Shown here in pieces: positions 1-9,819 of a DNA stretch of 64,000 nucleotides. The stretch is from contig CP019326.1 in NCBI GenBank assembly GCA_001971685.1, positions 1,364,001 to 1,428,000 on the forward strand, given 5' to 3'. The first letter of the stretch is position 1, and each line of letters opens with the position of its first letter. The translations under genes were made by a program, and so were the position numbers. The stretch comes from Halomonas sp. 1513 (GTDB lineage Bacteria > Pseudomonadota > Gammaproteobacteria > Pseudomonadales > Halomonadaceae). The notes under the pieces are model-generated. The model had not been told where the DNA came from and did not search any database. It saw nothing but the letters and a program-made list of their open reading frames with translations.

Positions 1-579
1 GAAGCAGGCACTAAAGTGGGCTTCACTGAGGCAGGCCTCGGCAGCCAGATCGGCGACGGTAATGCGCTCGCTGAGATTGTGCTGGATAAAGCGGTCGATC
101 AGTTGCACGTCGAGGCGCTGTGGTTGGCGCCGGCTGGGTAGCTCGGGGTGCAGGCGGGCGTGGAGGCAGCCTAGCAGTGTCGCCGCGAGCAGGTCACCCT
201 GTGGGCTGCCCTGGGGCTGCTGGCGCTGGTAGGGCTGGGTGAGCTCCTGGGTGAGAAACCTCAAGTACTGGCGCAGCGGTTCGTCGAGGGCGAAAAAGCG
301 TGGCGCATCGAACAGTCGCATCAGCTCGCGATGGGGGCCGCTCAGTGACGGGGCGTCCAGCGGCAGGTCGAGAATCAGCTGCCGATTGTGGCCGATGCCC
401 TCGTAGTAGTGGACATGGTTGGCCGGCACGATGCAGCCCGAGAGGGCGGCGATAGAGCCGCCCATCCCTTCGATCTCGAATTCGGCATGGCCCGAGAGGC
501 CGATCACCATCTGGTGATAGTCGTGGGCGTGATGCTTGATGGTGTTGTCGAGGGGCATCAAGCGAATGACACTGGGCAT
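1..579 (-). CDS. AraC-family transcriptional regulator, C-terminus cut by window edge
   Basis: The reading frame is open from an ATG at 579 to the window edge, giving 193 residues without a stop. The first part reads as a cupin-type sensor domain (HHAHDYHQMVIGLSGHAEFE, later HVHYYEG). The last visible residues, IDRFIQHNLSERITVADLAA followed by EACLSEAHFSACF, match the first helix-turn-helix of AraC/XylS proteins; the second helix-turn-helix lies outside the window. By family it should be a DNA-binding activator responding to a small ligand. The ligand cannot be read from the sequence, and the nearby genes give no strong hint. Confidence 0.88.
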   Translation of the reverse strand, partial: MPSVIRLMPLDNTIKHHAHDYHQMVIGLSGHAEFEIEGMGGSIAALSGCIVPANHVHYYEGIGHNRQLILDLPLDAPSLSGPHRELMRLFDAPRFFALDEPLRQYLRFLTQELTQPYQRQQPQGSPQGDLLAATLLGCLHARLHPELPSRRQPQRLDVQLIDRFIQHNLSERITVADLAAEACLSEAHFSACF

Positions 580-654
580 GGCGTCACCTCCGCGTGGGGG
601 ACTGCGCATCAGGCGTAACACATTGTACCTGGCCAGGGAGGCCTTGCCACGCGC

Positions 655-1029
655 TCAAGCGTCGAAGTGCTGTTTGTCGCGCAGCGCGATATGCGAGGCC
701 AGGTGCTCACGCAGTGCGGCAAGTTCCTCGCAGCCAGCCTTGGACAGCAGTGGTTGGCCCCGGGCGGCCTGCCAGGGGCGGCCATGCTCGTCCATCAATC
801 GCTGGGCACGGCGGCGGACGCTTTCGAGATGGTCGTCGTGGCGCACCGGGTAGCCCACCACCACGTTCCACTCGGTTTCACTGGCCTTGCCTTCCAGGGT
901 CTTGTCGAAGATATCCAGCAGATGCTGGGGCTCGGTGCGGTAGCGCGGCGTACGCGACAGCAGCAGGATGCCGATCATGCTGCCGAAGACCAGCGTGCAG
1001 ACACCGAGAACGAGCAAGTAGAGGGCCAT
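655..1029 (-). CDS. small membrane-anchored protein of unknown function
   Basis: This 124-aa protein starts with one hydrophobic segment (about residues 2-26, LYLLVLGVCTLVFGSMIGIL), then a basic stretch and a soluble tail rich in Arg, Glu and Leu that is probably helical. It therefore looks like a bitopic inner-membrane protein with a cytoplasmic tail. I do not recognise the family. It lies downstream of katG on the same strand, but a strong hairpin between them suggests separate transcription. Coding potential is supported by length, codon use and an orderly membrane-plus-soluble layout. Confidence 0.6.
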   Translation of the reverse strand: MALYLLVLGVCTLVFGSMIGILLLSRTPRYRTEPQHLLDIFDKTLEGKASETEWNVVVGYPVRHDDHLESVRRRAQRLMDEHGRPWQAARGQPLLSKAGCEELAALREHLASHIALRDKQHFDA

Positions 1030-1170
1030 GATCAGGACGGCTCCATGCTGTTGCCTGCCTTAGATGGCGATGGCACGAATGGGGCAGGTTGGGGCAACGG
1101 CCCCACGCTACCGAGCGCATGGTGCCATTCTACATGCTTCGTCTGCGGGGCTGTAGGTTGCGCAGAAACA

Positions 1171-1196
1171 CGAGCGCCCCCAGGTGGGGGCGCTCG
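1171..1196 (-). terminator. katG terminator hairpin
   Basis: A perfect 11-bp GC-rich stem (1171-1181 with 1186-1196) and 4-base loop lie 19 bases past the katG stop. On the minus strand they are followed by a short T-rich stretch (TGTTTCT), so a rho-independent terminator is likely, although the T run is imperfect. Confidence 0.7.
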
Positions 1197-1214
1197 GGCT
1201 GGCAGCGAAGATGA

Positions 1215-3407
<2,193 letters not shown>

Positions 3408-3797
3408 TCATTGATGAGGGTTGCTGCGTCGATGGAATTGATTGGTAACTCAGCAGGGTAGACGCCTTCGCAAAGAGTCTCTCTCGACCCCCACTGTACG
3501 CCTCAACCGTGGTCACCTGTCACCATTGGTGCGACCAAGGTTGTAGGGCGATAGGCTTAGGTTTCCCGTCCGCTGCGTTTCATCAGTAAGGTATAACAGA
3601 CCCATTGATAGTATGGATTTGATTTTTTGCACCAGTCCGATAGTGCAACTCAATAGCCGGCCGTAGGTGTCCGGGCCTCGTCGAGGCAGCCGTTGTGCTG
3701 ACAGGCAGGGCGTGACGGTGCCGTGAGCGCACAGGGCATTGAGCCTTGACGAACACAAGGGCGCGATGGGGATGGGTATAGAGCGGGAGCAGGGCCG
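3408..3797. other. intergenic region between katG and the integrated element
   Basis: This stretch holds the katG promoter region and ends at the left boundary of the integrated element. A minus-strand frame of 81 codons exists here but shows no ribosome site or family resemblance, so I do not call it a gene. I found no other convincing feature. Confidence 0.5.
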
Positions 3798-3818
3798 TGG
3801 AGCGGGTGAAGGGAATCG
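3798..3818. repeat. left attachment repeat of the element
   Basis: This 21-bp copy is identical to the 3' end of tRNA-Gly at 14215-14235. The flanking bases differ on both sides (G/C before, T/A after), so the identity block is exactly 21 bp. It is the displaced tRNA 3' end expected after integration by a tRNA-targeting tyrosine recombinase. Confidence 0.9.
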
Positions 3819-3866
3819 TTCATCACTTTGGATAGTTGTTTAAATTCAATGTGTTAAATAGTATCG

Positions 3867-3906
3867 GTAGCCAGCTGTAGCCCATTCTGTAGCCATTCCA
3901 GTAGCC
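3867..3906. repeat. GTAGCC direct repeats, probable integrase arm sites (left)
   Basis: Four direct copies of GTAGCC start at 3867, 3877, 3889 and 3901, spaced 10-12 bp. The same word recurs at the other end of the element beside the integrase. Short, helically phased direct repeats flanking a core site are the usual look of arm-type binding sites of lambda-like integrases. The assignment is inference. Confidence 0.65.
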
Positions 3907-4098
3907 GCCCAATCTCCATGAATATTACAGTCGGGAAGGGTGGCAGGTAACCAGCCGTCTGCTCAGTCTCACCGCTAGGAAGAAATGCCGCTTGGATAGG
4001 CTCCTTCCGCTGGTGCAAGCTGGCCGCAGCCGCTTGGCACTCGCTCAATCCTTGGTGGTACTCTAGCGAGGTGATACGCAGAGGGAATGAGGGACGCT

Positions 4099-5313
4099 AT
4101 GCTCGTGGAAGTCACAATAAATACCGATGATGAAAATATGGCCGAACTAGCCCGGCGATACTGGATGCTTACGGATGAAGGGAAATTTTTGTTCAAAGTT
4201 GCTGAGTTGGCTCGTGATTTCGGCATTAAGTCACATGTCATTCCTCAAGTTGTGCAAGAACTGGCTTTCGCGCACCGCACTGACATTACTTGCACGCATT
4301 GCGATACGTACTTCTTATTGACCAAGCGCACGGATGCCACAGTGCCACACCATCGATTGGTTCCTAGTGTAGAGGGTTGGATCTGCCCCGGGTGTGTTGC
4401 TGAGGAAGTTGCGGTCGCGCGTGACTTTGCGCGCCACAAGGCGGAAGTATCAAAATCCCGCGCACTTGAGCTTAAGAGTATGTGCTGGGAAGCTGATGTT
4501 CGACACCAAATTTTTCTCCTCGCACTTCTTAAGCACTCTGGGGACGAGTTTCTTGAGCGAGTGAATCCTCTAAGTCAAAACAAACTAGATCTCCTGGCGT
4601 CTGCGCAGGAGGTGTCGTTCACGGTTGTCCGCGAGCTTCTCCAGGCTGGGCTCATTGCAATAGATCCCAATTCTCCTGAGGGTGCCTATTTTATTAACGA
4701 TGATGGCGAATTTCGGATCTATCTTGAGCCGTCTGCTTGGCAGATCACCACATTTTTAGATAATGAAAGTGCTGAAAAGGGTGAGTCAGGGATCAATGGT
4801 GCGGCACTTTATGTAACTCTGGATAGACATGTCAGTAGTGAACAGTTCCTTAGAGAGAATTCCGAGGAGATCGAGAAGCTTGCCTGGGAGCAGGTGCTAG
4901 ACGAGGCTCTTGCATATCTGAAGTATGCCTTGATGGAGCGTGGATTACCTCAGCGCTTTGGTGAGATGACCCATCATGTGCTTCGTAAGGCACTTGAAGA
5001 ATATTCTCTTGCTCAAGTCTATCGAATGATTTGGCAAGCAGCCCGTAACGCAAGTGACTACCTAGTTCGCAATCGCACTCCTAAGCAACAAGCTGCCAAT
5101 ACTGTCCCAAGAAGTATTGACGGCTATTTGGAGCGGGCCAGAGCTAACGACTGGGAGGTTTCGCCTTTCCGAAGGAATTACGACTTTCCACAGTCCGTAT
5201 TATCGCGCGTAATCTTTAATCAGATATTGAAGACTGACGATGGTGGATTTAACATTCCGTTGCGTGCAATCTTTGAAAAAGTATCATTGGCTTCCACTGG
5301 TGAGCCCGGTTGA
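4099..5313 (+). CDS. unknown zinc-ribbon protein, probable defence cargo (partner of FRG protein)
   Basis: I do not recognise this protein of about 404 aa. It has a helical N-terminus, then a likely zinc-binding pair CTHC (residues 71-74) and CPGC (97-100), followed by a mostly helical region of about 300 residues ending in a basic tail. I chose the ATG at 4099 because GAGGG precedes it by 5 bases; an ATG at 4087 is possible. Base composition is much more AT-rich than the core genome. The next gene begins 14 bases after the stop, so they form a two-gene unit at the distal end of the element, the usual cargo position. A sensor or regulator role for the FRG-domain protein is conjecture. Confidence 0.75.
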   Translation: MLVEVTINTDDENMAELARRYWMLTDEGKFLFKVAELARDFGIKSHVIPQVVQELAFAHRTDITCTHCDTYFLLTKRTDATVPHHRLVPSVEGWICPGCVAEEVAVARDFARHKAEVSKSRALELKSMCWEADVRHQIFLLALLKHSGDEFLERVNPLSQNKLDLLASAQEVSFTVVRELLQAGLIAIDPNSPEGAYFINDDGEFRIYLEPSAWQITTFLDNESAEKGESGINGAALYVTLDRHVSSEQFLRENSEEIEKLAWEQVLDEALAYLKYALMERGLPQRFGEMTHHVLRKALEEYSLAQVYRMIWQAARNASDYLVRNRTPKQQAANTVPRSIDGYLERARANDWEVSPFRRNYDFPQSVLSRVIFNQILKTDDGGFNIPLRAIFEKVSLASTGEPG

Positions 5314-5327
5314 GCTTGGAGAGCACC

Positions 5328-6254
5328 GTGAGCGATAAAATAAGAGAATATAAATGTAGTGATGTGAGCGAGATGCATAACCCTTTTTTTGATGGGAGAT
5401 ATACTGTCAACCATCTATATAGGGGGCAGGGAGACGCTGCTCACTCTCTGACTCCAGGAGTGGCAAGAGGTGGTGCTGACAGTGAAAGCCCTCAGCTTGG
5501 CCCCATAATATGTGGGAGTGATGAAAGCTATAAAATAATGAAATACGAATTCAGGCTGCTAAGATACTTTATTAAAGCGTGTGACAAGTCTGGTATCTCT
5601 ATTCCCAATGATGGTGCTGAGCTTCGCAAGGCATTTAACCTAACTGACGAACGAGCCTCTGTTCCATTTGGAATGAGGTTTGAGGATGAGTTAGAGTATG
5701 ATGCCGATGAATCATTTATTCGGCTAGATAGAAGCTGGCTAACTGAGGATGTTTACTCCCTTATGGTCATGGCCCAGCATCATGGAGTACCTACAAGACT
5801 GTTAGACTGGACAAAGTCACCCTATGCCGCTATGTACTTTGCGGCTGTTAGTGGAATGAAGAGCCTCTCCGCAAAAGATAAGGATGGTGCCATCGCCGTA
5901 TGGGCGATAGATGGCAAAGAAATAAACTCCATTTCTAAAAATAGCACCAATTTTCGAGTTATCGAAACTCCCACTTCGCTTAGCGTCAACATCAATCCCC
6001 AACAAGGCTGTTTTACCACTACGATACACAAGGGAAATGACAAGGAGTCATATGAGATGGATAAGCAAGGCAATCTAGCAACACTGATTGAAAAATATAC
6101 CCTTCCTGCCGAATTCTCTACATCGTTATTTAGACTTTGTGTCAGGAGTGGGTGTTCTGCTGCAAGACTTTTCTCCGGTCCGGATGGTGCAGCTCAAGAG
6201 GCCAGGGAGTTTTCCATGTACCGTGACTTGTGTAAGAAAGGATATGATCCGTGA
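5328..6254 (+). CDS. FRG-domain protein, candidate anti-phage effector
   Basis: This protein of about 308 aa carries the FRG signature: LYRGQGD near the N-terminus and the diagnostic block MAQHHGVPTRLLDW followed by TKSPYAAMYFAA near residue 150. The biochemical role of FRG domains is not settled, but they recur in accessory and defence-associated loci. I prefer the GTG at 5328, preceded by GGAGAG with 5-6 bases spacing; a TTG at 5310 overlapping the upstream stop would add six residues. AT-rich codon use (many ATA, AAA and AGA codons) marks recent transfer. It has no signal peptide or membrane segment. It lies immediately downstream of the zinc-ribbon gene and converges on the serine recombinase. 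Confidence 0.82.
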   Translation: MSDKIREYKCSDVSEMHNPFFDGRYTVNHLYRGQGDAAHSLTPGVARGGADSESPQLGPIICGSDESYKIMKYEFRLLRYFIKACDKSGISIPNDGAELRKAFNLTDERASVPFGMRFEDELEYDADESFIRLDRSWLTEDVYSLMVMAQHHGVPTRLLDWTKSPYAAMYFAAVSGMKSLSAKDKDGAIAVWAIDGKEINSISKNSTNFRVIETPTSLSVNINPQQGCFTTTIHKGNDKESYEMDKQGNLATLIEKYTLPAEFSTSLFRLCVRSGCSAARLFSGPDGAAQEAREFSMYRDLCKKGYDP

Positions 6255-6306
6255 CACGTGCTCTCCGTTTAAGGGAGCATTATGGTGAAAACTTTATAAC
6301 ACTACG

Positions 6307-6342
6307 AAAAAAATAGACCCTACCGTGAAGATAGAGTCTATA
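6307..6342 (-). terminator. terminator of the serine recombinase gene
   Basis: ATAGAC at 6313-6318 pairs with GTCTAT at 6336-6341. On the minus strand the stem is followed by seven T residues (complement of 6307-6313). It lies about 50 bases past the recombinase stop and may also limit transcription from the convergent FRG gene. Confidence 0.7.
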
Positions 6343-6389
6343 AGTTTAGGCTATTTATTAGGCGCCCATTTAATAGTCATTGATTACGA

Positions 6390-6965
6390 TTAGATTGCGA
6401 TTTCCTTGGCTGACCGACAGGCTCGCTTCACCGAGGCAGGAGAGATGCCGAAGCGGTCTGCAGTGGCCTTGATGCTGGCACTGTTGTCCTGACGCCACTG
6501 GGCCACTGCCTCGTCATCAATGACCTTCTCCCGGCCAAGGTTCTTGCCTTCCGCCTTGGCCCGCTCTAGCCCTGCCAGTTGCCTCTCTTTGATGTTGGAG
6601 CGCTCCAGCTCAGCCATGGCGGCGAGCATGGTCAGCATGGCCTTACCCATGGGAGTGGAGAGGTCGAAACCTTCACGGATTGAGACCACGGCTACGCCTT
6701 TCCGTTGGAGAGTTTCAACCATATCTAGCACGTCGATGGTGTTCCGCCCCATCCGGTCGATGGCGTAGACCACGACGGTATCGGCTTCCCTGACGTAGCT
6801 CAGGAGCTGGCCGAATCCGGCCCGTTCCTTCGCCTTGATGGCTCCAGAGGTAGCCTCGTCGTTGAACCAGCGGTCTACTTTGAACCGGTTCTCGATGGCG
6901 TGACGCTGGGCGCTGGTGGTCTGGTCGTCGGTGCTGACTCGGACATAGGCGATGGTGGCGGACAT
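6390..6965 (-). CDS. serine recombinase (resolvase/invertase family)
   Basis: This 191-aa protein has the typical small resolvase length. The N-terminal catalytic domain begins AYVRVSTDDQTTSAQR, with the nucleophilic serine in RVS. Conserved blocks include YAIDRMGRN (for DRLGRN) and GKAMLTMLAAMAELER. The C-terminus is a short helix-turn-helix (SIKATADRFGISPASVKRAC). The family performs site-specific inversion or resolution at short crossover sites. Several TGGCTCA words directly upstream could be its binding sites. Within an integrated element it may resolve dimers of a replicating form, invert a segment, or be left from a nested transposon. Confidence 0.92.
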   Translation of the reverse strand: MSATIAYVRVSTDDQTTSAQRHAIENRFKVDRWFNDEATSGAIKAKERAGFGQLLSYVREADTVVVYAIDRMGRNTIDVLDMVETLQRKGVAVVSIREGFDLSTPMGKAMLTMLAAMAELERSNIKERQLAGLERAKAEGKNLGREKVIDDEAVAQWRQDNSASIKATADRFGISPASVKRACRSAKEIAI

Positions 6966-6986
6966 GGCTGACTAACTCCCTGATGG

Positions 6987-7080
6987 TGGCTCATCATGCA
7001 TGGCTCACAATCTGTAGGGTGGCTCATTGAAAGTCAACAGCTTTGAGCCATATCAGCGGCTGTCCTTTCATGATGGCTCA
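6987..7080. repeat. TGGCTCA repeat cluster upstream of the serine recombinase
   Basis: Direct copies of TGGCTCA begin at 6987, 7001, 7020 and 7074, with an inverted copy TGAGCCA at 7044-7050 and another at 7162-7168. All lie just upstream of the recombinase start at 6965. Such clusters are typical of resolvase res subsites or autoregulatory operators. Function is inferred from position only. Confidence 0.55.
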
Positions 7081-7242
7081 CAGGGTACACCTTTTGACCC
7101 ACCGTCAGGAGTCATCTGGAGCCTTGGCCGCCCGGCAGTCGCTATCAATTTCTGATTGGCCTGAGCCATCCTCTGATGAGTAGGGAGACGATGCGAGCCG
7201 GACGGTAGATGCAGTCCGTGTAATCCCTTGCTTTGTCAGTTC

Positions 7243-7265
7243 TATAAGAGGATATAATCCTTTAT
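7243..7265 (+). promoter_or_regulatory. palindromic operator over a TATAAT box
   Basis: A near-perfect inverted repeat (TATAAGAGGAT / ATCCTTTATA around a central ATA) spans 7243-7265 and contains TATAAT at 7253-7258. A TTGCTT at 7228-7233 could serve as a poor -35 element with 19 bp spacing. The arrangement suggests a promoter repressed by a dimeric regulator, reading towards the small ORF at 7369. Confidence 0.5.
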
Positions 7266-7368
7266 AATCATGTATTTACATTGGCATGGTGGTGCTAGTA
7301 GCGTGGCCACTGATGGTGCTCACCGAGGGCACTAAGGGTTTACATCAGACCGATAAGGAGGCGTACCC

Positions 7369-7545
7369 ATGTGGCTGAAGCTAGAGCGTTGTGGAATCGA
7401 GTTAGGTCTAGGCAGCATCATCATCCGGCTGGTATATGGCGATGTCTTCGTCCGTGTGCCGTGGGTCGGTCAGTTAGCATGGAACCACACGGGCTTCTGC
7501 GCCGACAGGCTGAGGAGAGGGGATAAGCTGGACCCCGTGTGCTGA
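7369..7545 (+). CDS. 58-aa protein of unknown function
   Basis: The ATG at 7369 follows the strong ribosome site AAGGAGG (7355-7361) at 7 bases. The 58-codon frame encodes a compact, Arg- and Val-rich protein (IIIRLVYGDVFVRVPWVGQL near the middle) that ends in a TGA just before a hairpin terminator. With the upstream palindromic promoter this makes a complete, independent transcription unit, which is the main reason to call it. It is the only + strand gene in the central part of the element. I recognise no family. It could be a small regulator or a moron. Confidence 0.6.
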   Translation: MWLKLERCGIELGLGSIIIRLVYGDVFVRVPWVGQLAWNHTGFCADRLRRGDKLDPVC

Positions 7546-7568
7546 GTGCTATAGAGCAAGACCGATAG

Positions 7569-7613
7569 GCCCAGCCCTTGGACATCATCGACAGTCTAGG
7601 GGCTGGGCTTTCT
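7569..7613 (+). terminator. hairpin terminator after the 58-aa gene
   Basis: GCCCAGCCC (7569-7577) pairs with GGGCTGGGC (7600-7608) and is followed by TTTCTTT. The loop of 22 bases is long for an intrinsic terminator, but the stem is perfect and the position, 24 bases past the stop, is right. Confidence 0.6.
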
Positions 7614-7770
7614 TTCGGCTTTCCGATACTGAGAATCCTCCCGTTGGGCAGGGGCTACGGGGAAAAGAGCACGGCTATATACCCATCAATACCGGCTCAG
7701 ATTTCTGCAGTAAAAAAGCCGCAGGAGTCCCACCAGTTCAGCCCACTTTATGAGCCTCGAACAGAATCCA

Positions 7771-7989
7771 TTAAGGGTGGTCGACTCGCTCAAAACCAAT
7801 GGCCTCGTAGCTATTGACACACTGCTCTAGCTCGCTTTTGTAGTTCCATTGCCAAGAAGCCCACGGATCAATCTCACATCGCTGTGTTTCCCCTGTGTCG
7901 GGGTTATGCATTGTCGCTTGCTTGTGATGGGCTGGGGATGCGCAAGCAGCCAGGAAGAGGAGCAGGGCGGATATGAAAAGCAATCTCAC
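7771..7989 (-). CDS. small lipoprotein
   Basis: This 72-aa protein begins MRLLFISALLLFLAAC, a lipoprotein signal with lipobox LAAC, so the mature protein (about 57 residues) should be lipid-anchored in the envelope. Two further cysteines (RCEIDP and EQCVNS) could form a disulfide. There is no sorting-avoidance Asp at position +2 (Ala follows the Cys), so outer-membrane sorting is expected. It lies 84 bases downstream of the gp14-like gene on the same strand. It could be a moron or exclusion-type lipoprotein. It lacks the proline richness of classical Rz1 spanins. Confidence 0.72.
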   Translation of the reverse strand: MRLLFISALLLFLAACASPAHHKQATMHNPDTGETQRCEIDPWASWQWNYKSELEQCVNSYEAIGFERVDHP

Positions 7990-8073
7990 TTTATGAACTC
8001 CTATTGAAATGTTTCGACCACCCTAAAACCCCAGTCAGCAGGAGTGCAATCAGCGAGCGGGGGAGGCATGTGC

Positions 8074-8682
8074 TCAGCCGTTTCTGAAGTATCCCCCACT
8101 GTAGCGGCCAGCGCTGGCCCTGCCTGTGAGGCTATACGGATTGTTCTTCGGCTGCATGGACTGATGATTCGCATAGCCCTGAGCGGCAGTCCCTGCCATA
8201 CCGACCAGAGCAGCGCTGGTGGAGGGACTCTGTCCGCGAGGCAATGAGCTGATCCGGTTGGAAGCTGAGGACTGAAGGCCAGTCTTCTGACGTTGCAGCT
8301 GACCAATAGTCCAGTCCTTGTTGCGGTCTAGGGTGGCACGATCCCGAGCAGCGGAAGCACCTATATCGCGGAGCCCCATCCTTACGGAGCTGCCGGACAC
8401 ACCGGCTTCCCCAGCAGACACACGAGCCGTTGCCATAGCGGCGCGGGCTTGGTGAGTGACCTCTTCTTGGCTATCTCGAGATGTTTGTTGTTCCTGGCTC
8501 TGCCGGATACCAACATCAGCATACTGATCGCCTAGCGCCTCATAGGTTTGCTGACGATTCTGGGCATACATCTGATTCTGGGCGTCAGCCTGGGCGGAAG
8601 CCACTTTGTATTGCTGGTGCTGCCCATACATTTGACTTCCGACGCTCAGAGCGGTTGTTGCTATAGCCACAGGCTCACACAT
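8074..8682 (-). CDS. T7 gp14-like internal virion (ejection) protein
   Basis: From the ATG at 8682 (AAGGAG seven bases upstream) the protein is 202 aa, close to the 196 aa of T7 gp14. It shares the layout of that family: MCEP start, a hydrophobic N-terminal segment ([11 protein letters not shown]), a long Gln/Ala-rich helix, then the characteristic GEAGVSGSS and RMGLRDI (T7 has GESGLEGRS and MDRI). In T7-type phages gp14 is an internal core protein ejected into the outer membrane to help form the DNA channel. No partner gp15 or gp16, portal or capsid gene is nearby. The start overlaps the end of the RNase H gene by 8 bases, so the two are translationally linked. It may be a prophage relic or a retained functional part. 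Confidence 0.82.
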   Translation of the reverse strand: MCEPVAIATTALSVGSQMYGQHQQYKVASAQADAQNQMYAQNRQQTYEALGDQYADVGIRQSQEQQTSRDSQEEVTHQARAAMATARVSAGEAGVSGSSVRMGLRDIGASAARDRATLDRNKDWTIGQLQRQKTGLQSSASNRISSLPRGQSPSTSAALVGMAGTAAQGYANHQSMQPKNNPYSLTGRASAGRYSGGYFRNG

Positions 8683-9257
8683 GATAGGACTCCTTCCCTG
8701 CATCGATATGGTCGTATTCCCTTACTTCCTCACCTTCAGCGCCAGTCACTGCAAGGGAGTCTGCGAGTTCGTTCTCAGGGTGACCGCTGTGGCCTCTGAC
8801 CCAATGGAAGCGGACAGAGTGAGCCCGGAGGAGGTCATCGAGCTGGCGCCATAGGTCGGCGTTTTTGACTGCCTTCCCACTGGAGCTTTTCCATCCCTTA
8901 CGCTTCCAGCCGTGCCGCCACTTAGTGGCACCATTCATCACATATTCGCTGTCCGTCGTGAGATCCACAGAGGCAGCCCCCCTTCAGTGCGGACAGTGCT
9001 TCGATGACGGCTGTCAGTTCGGCTCGATTGTTGGTGATAGGGTGGCCCCTTAGCCTTCCGGCAATCTTCAGGCGTCGGCCTGTCGATGGGCTCAGCAGAA
9101 CAGCTCCCCAGCCTCCTTGGGGGTTACTCTGACCATTGTTGCTACATGCTCCATCCGTCCAGATTCTGACGGTAGGGGAGGCAGTATCTAGTGTTGTATC
9201 GTCGGAATCATCGCCCGCCATCTTGAAGGCATGAGCGAGAGCATCAGGTGTAGACAT
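8675..9257 (-). pseudogene. rnhA-like: ribonuclease HI, frameshifted at a six-G run
   Basis: Two frames together encode one RNase HI. The first (9257 down to about 8980) carries [10 protein letters not shown] and NNRAEL. The second, in another frame, carries [11 protein letters not shown] and [16 protein letters not shown]. All the catalytic DEDD acidic residues and the His are therefore present, but split. The switch point is a run of six C on the + strand (8977-8982); five would restore the frame. Either the gene is broken, the run is a sequencing error, or expression needs a +1 shift. A ribosome site GAGGA lies 9 bases before the ATG. RNase HI degrades the RNA of RNA-DNA hybrids and is sometimes carried by phages for primer removal. 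Confidence 0.85.
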
Positions 9258-9819
9258 GGTGATTCGTCCTCATTGTCGGAGACAGTCGGTTCCCTTCAGA
9301 CAGGCGGCACCAGCAGACGGACGAACCGCCAGCCTGACCGACTGCCTTCGAGAATGTGCTGGGTTTGATAGATGATGATTATGGCTCAAGGGATGAGCCT
9401 TCTCGATAGCCTGAAGCAGATCTATCGACTTCGTTGGGAGTGCTGGCAGATGAACGGGAGGTTAGTAGATGAGACTGACTTGATGTCTTCGGTAGCGTTT
9501 ACGGCGGAGCCAAGGAAGTAATGATGTCAGCCCCGAGCGAAGCGAGTTATTGGATACTCTTCAGGAGCATGTGTCAGTCCGACCAAAGACCTTCCAAGCT
9601 CGTCTGACAGTCAACCTGAAGACTCGTCAATCGATGGCCATGGTTCGTGGTTTTTACCACTTTTTGAAGCATTCTCTCCTGATGAGGCAGTCCGTGAGCT
9701 TCAGACAGTCGCAAGGTTTATCTTAAAGTTAATCCTTTCCGTTGTCCTCATGCCGCGTCTTTCACTACTTCCCAAGGCTTGACCCGATTGACCAATCCAG
9801 AAGACATCTTGAGATATAC
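9258..9819. other. 562-base gap with a large hairpin
   Basis: The segment separates RNase H from the RepL-like gene. It holds a 62-base inverted structure (9283-9344: CAGTCGGT pairs with ACCGACTG, with inner CAGGC/GCCTG and GGCGG/CCGCC pairs) and a smaller hairpin GGCTCA/TGAGCC at 9383-9399. A + strand frame of about 49 codons ends at 9521 but has no ribosome site. An untranslated RNA or replication-related structure is possible; nothing is established. Confidence 0.45.

Noticed and set aside
3513..3758. 81-codon minus frame upstream of katG
   Set aside because: No ribosome site, no recognisable features and it lies in the katG promoter region.
7771..7989. Rz1-type spanin
   Set aside because: Lipobox is present but the mature part is not proline-rich and no inner-membrane spanin partner or lysis genes are nearby.
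9375..9521. 49-codon + frame in the gap before RNase H
   Set aside because: No ribosome site and no resemblance to anything; kept only as a note in the gap description.
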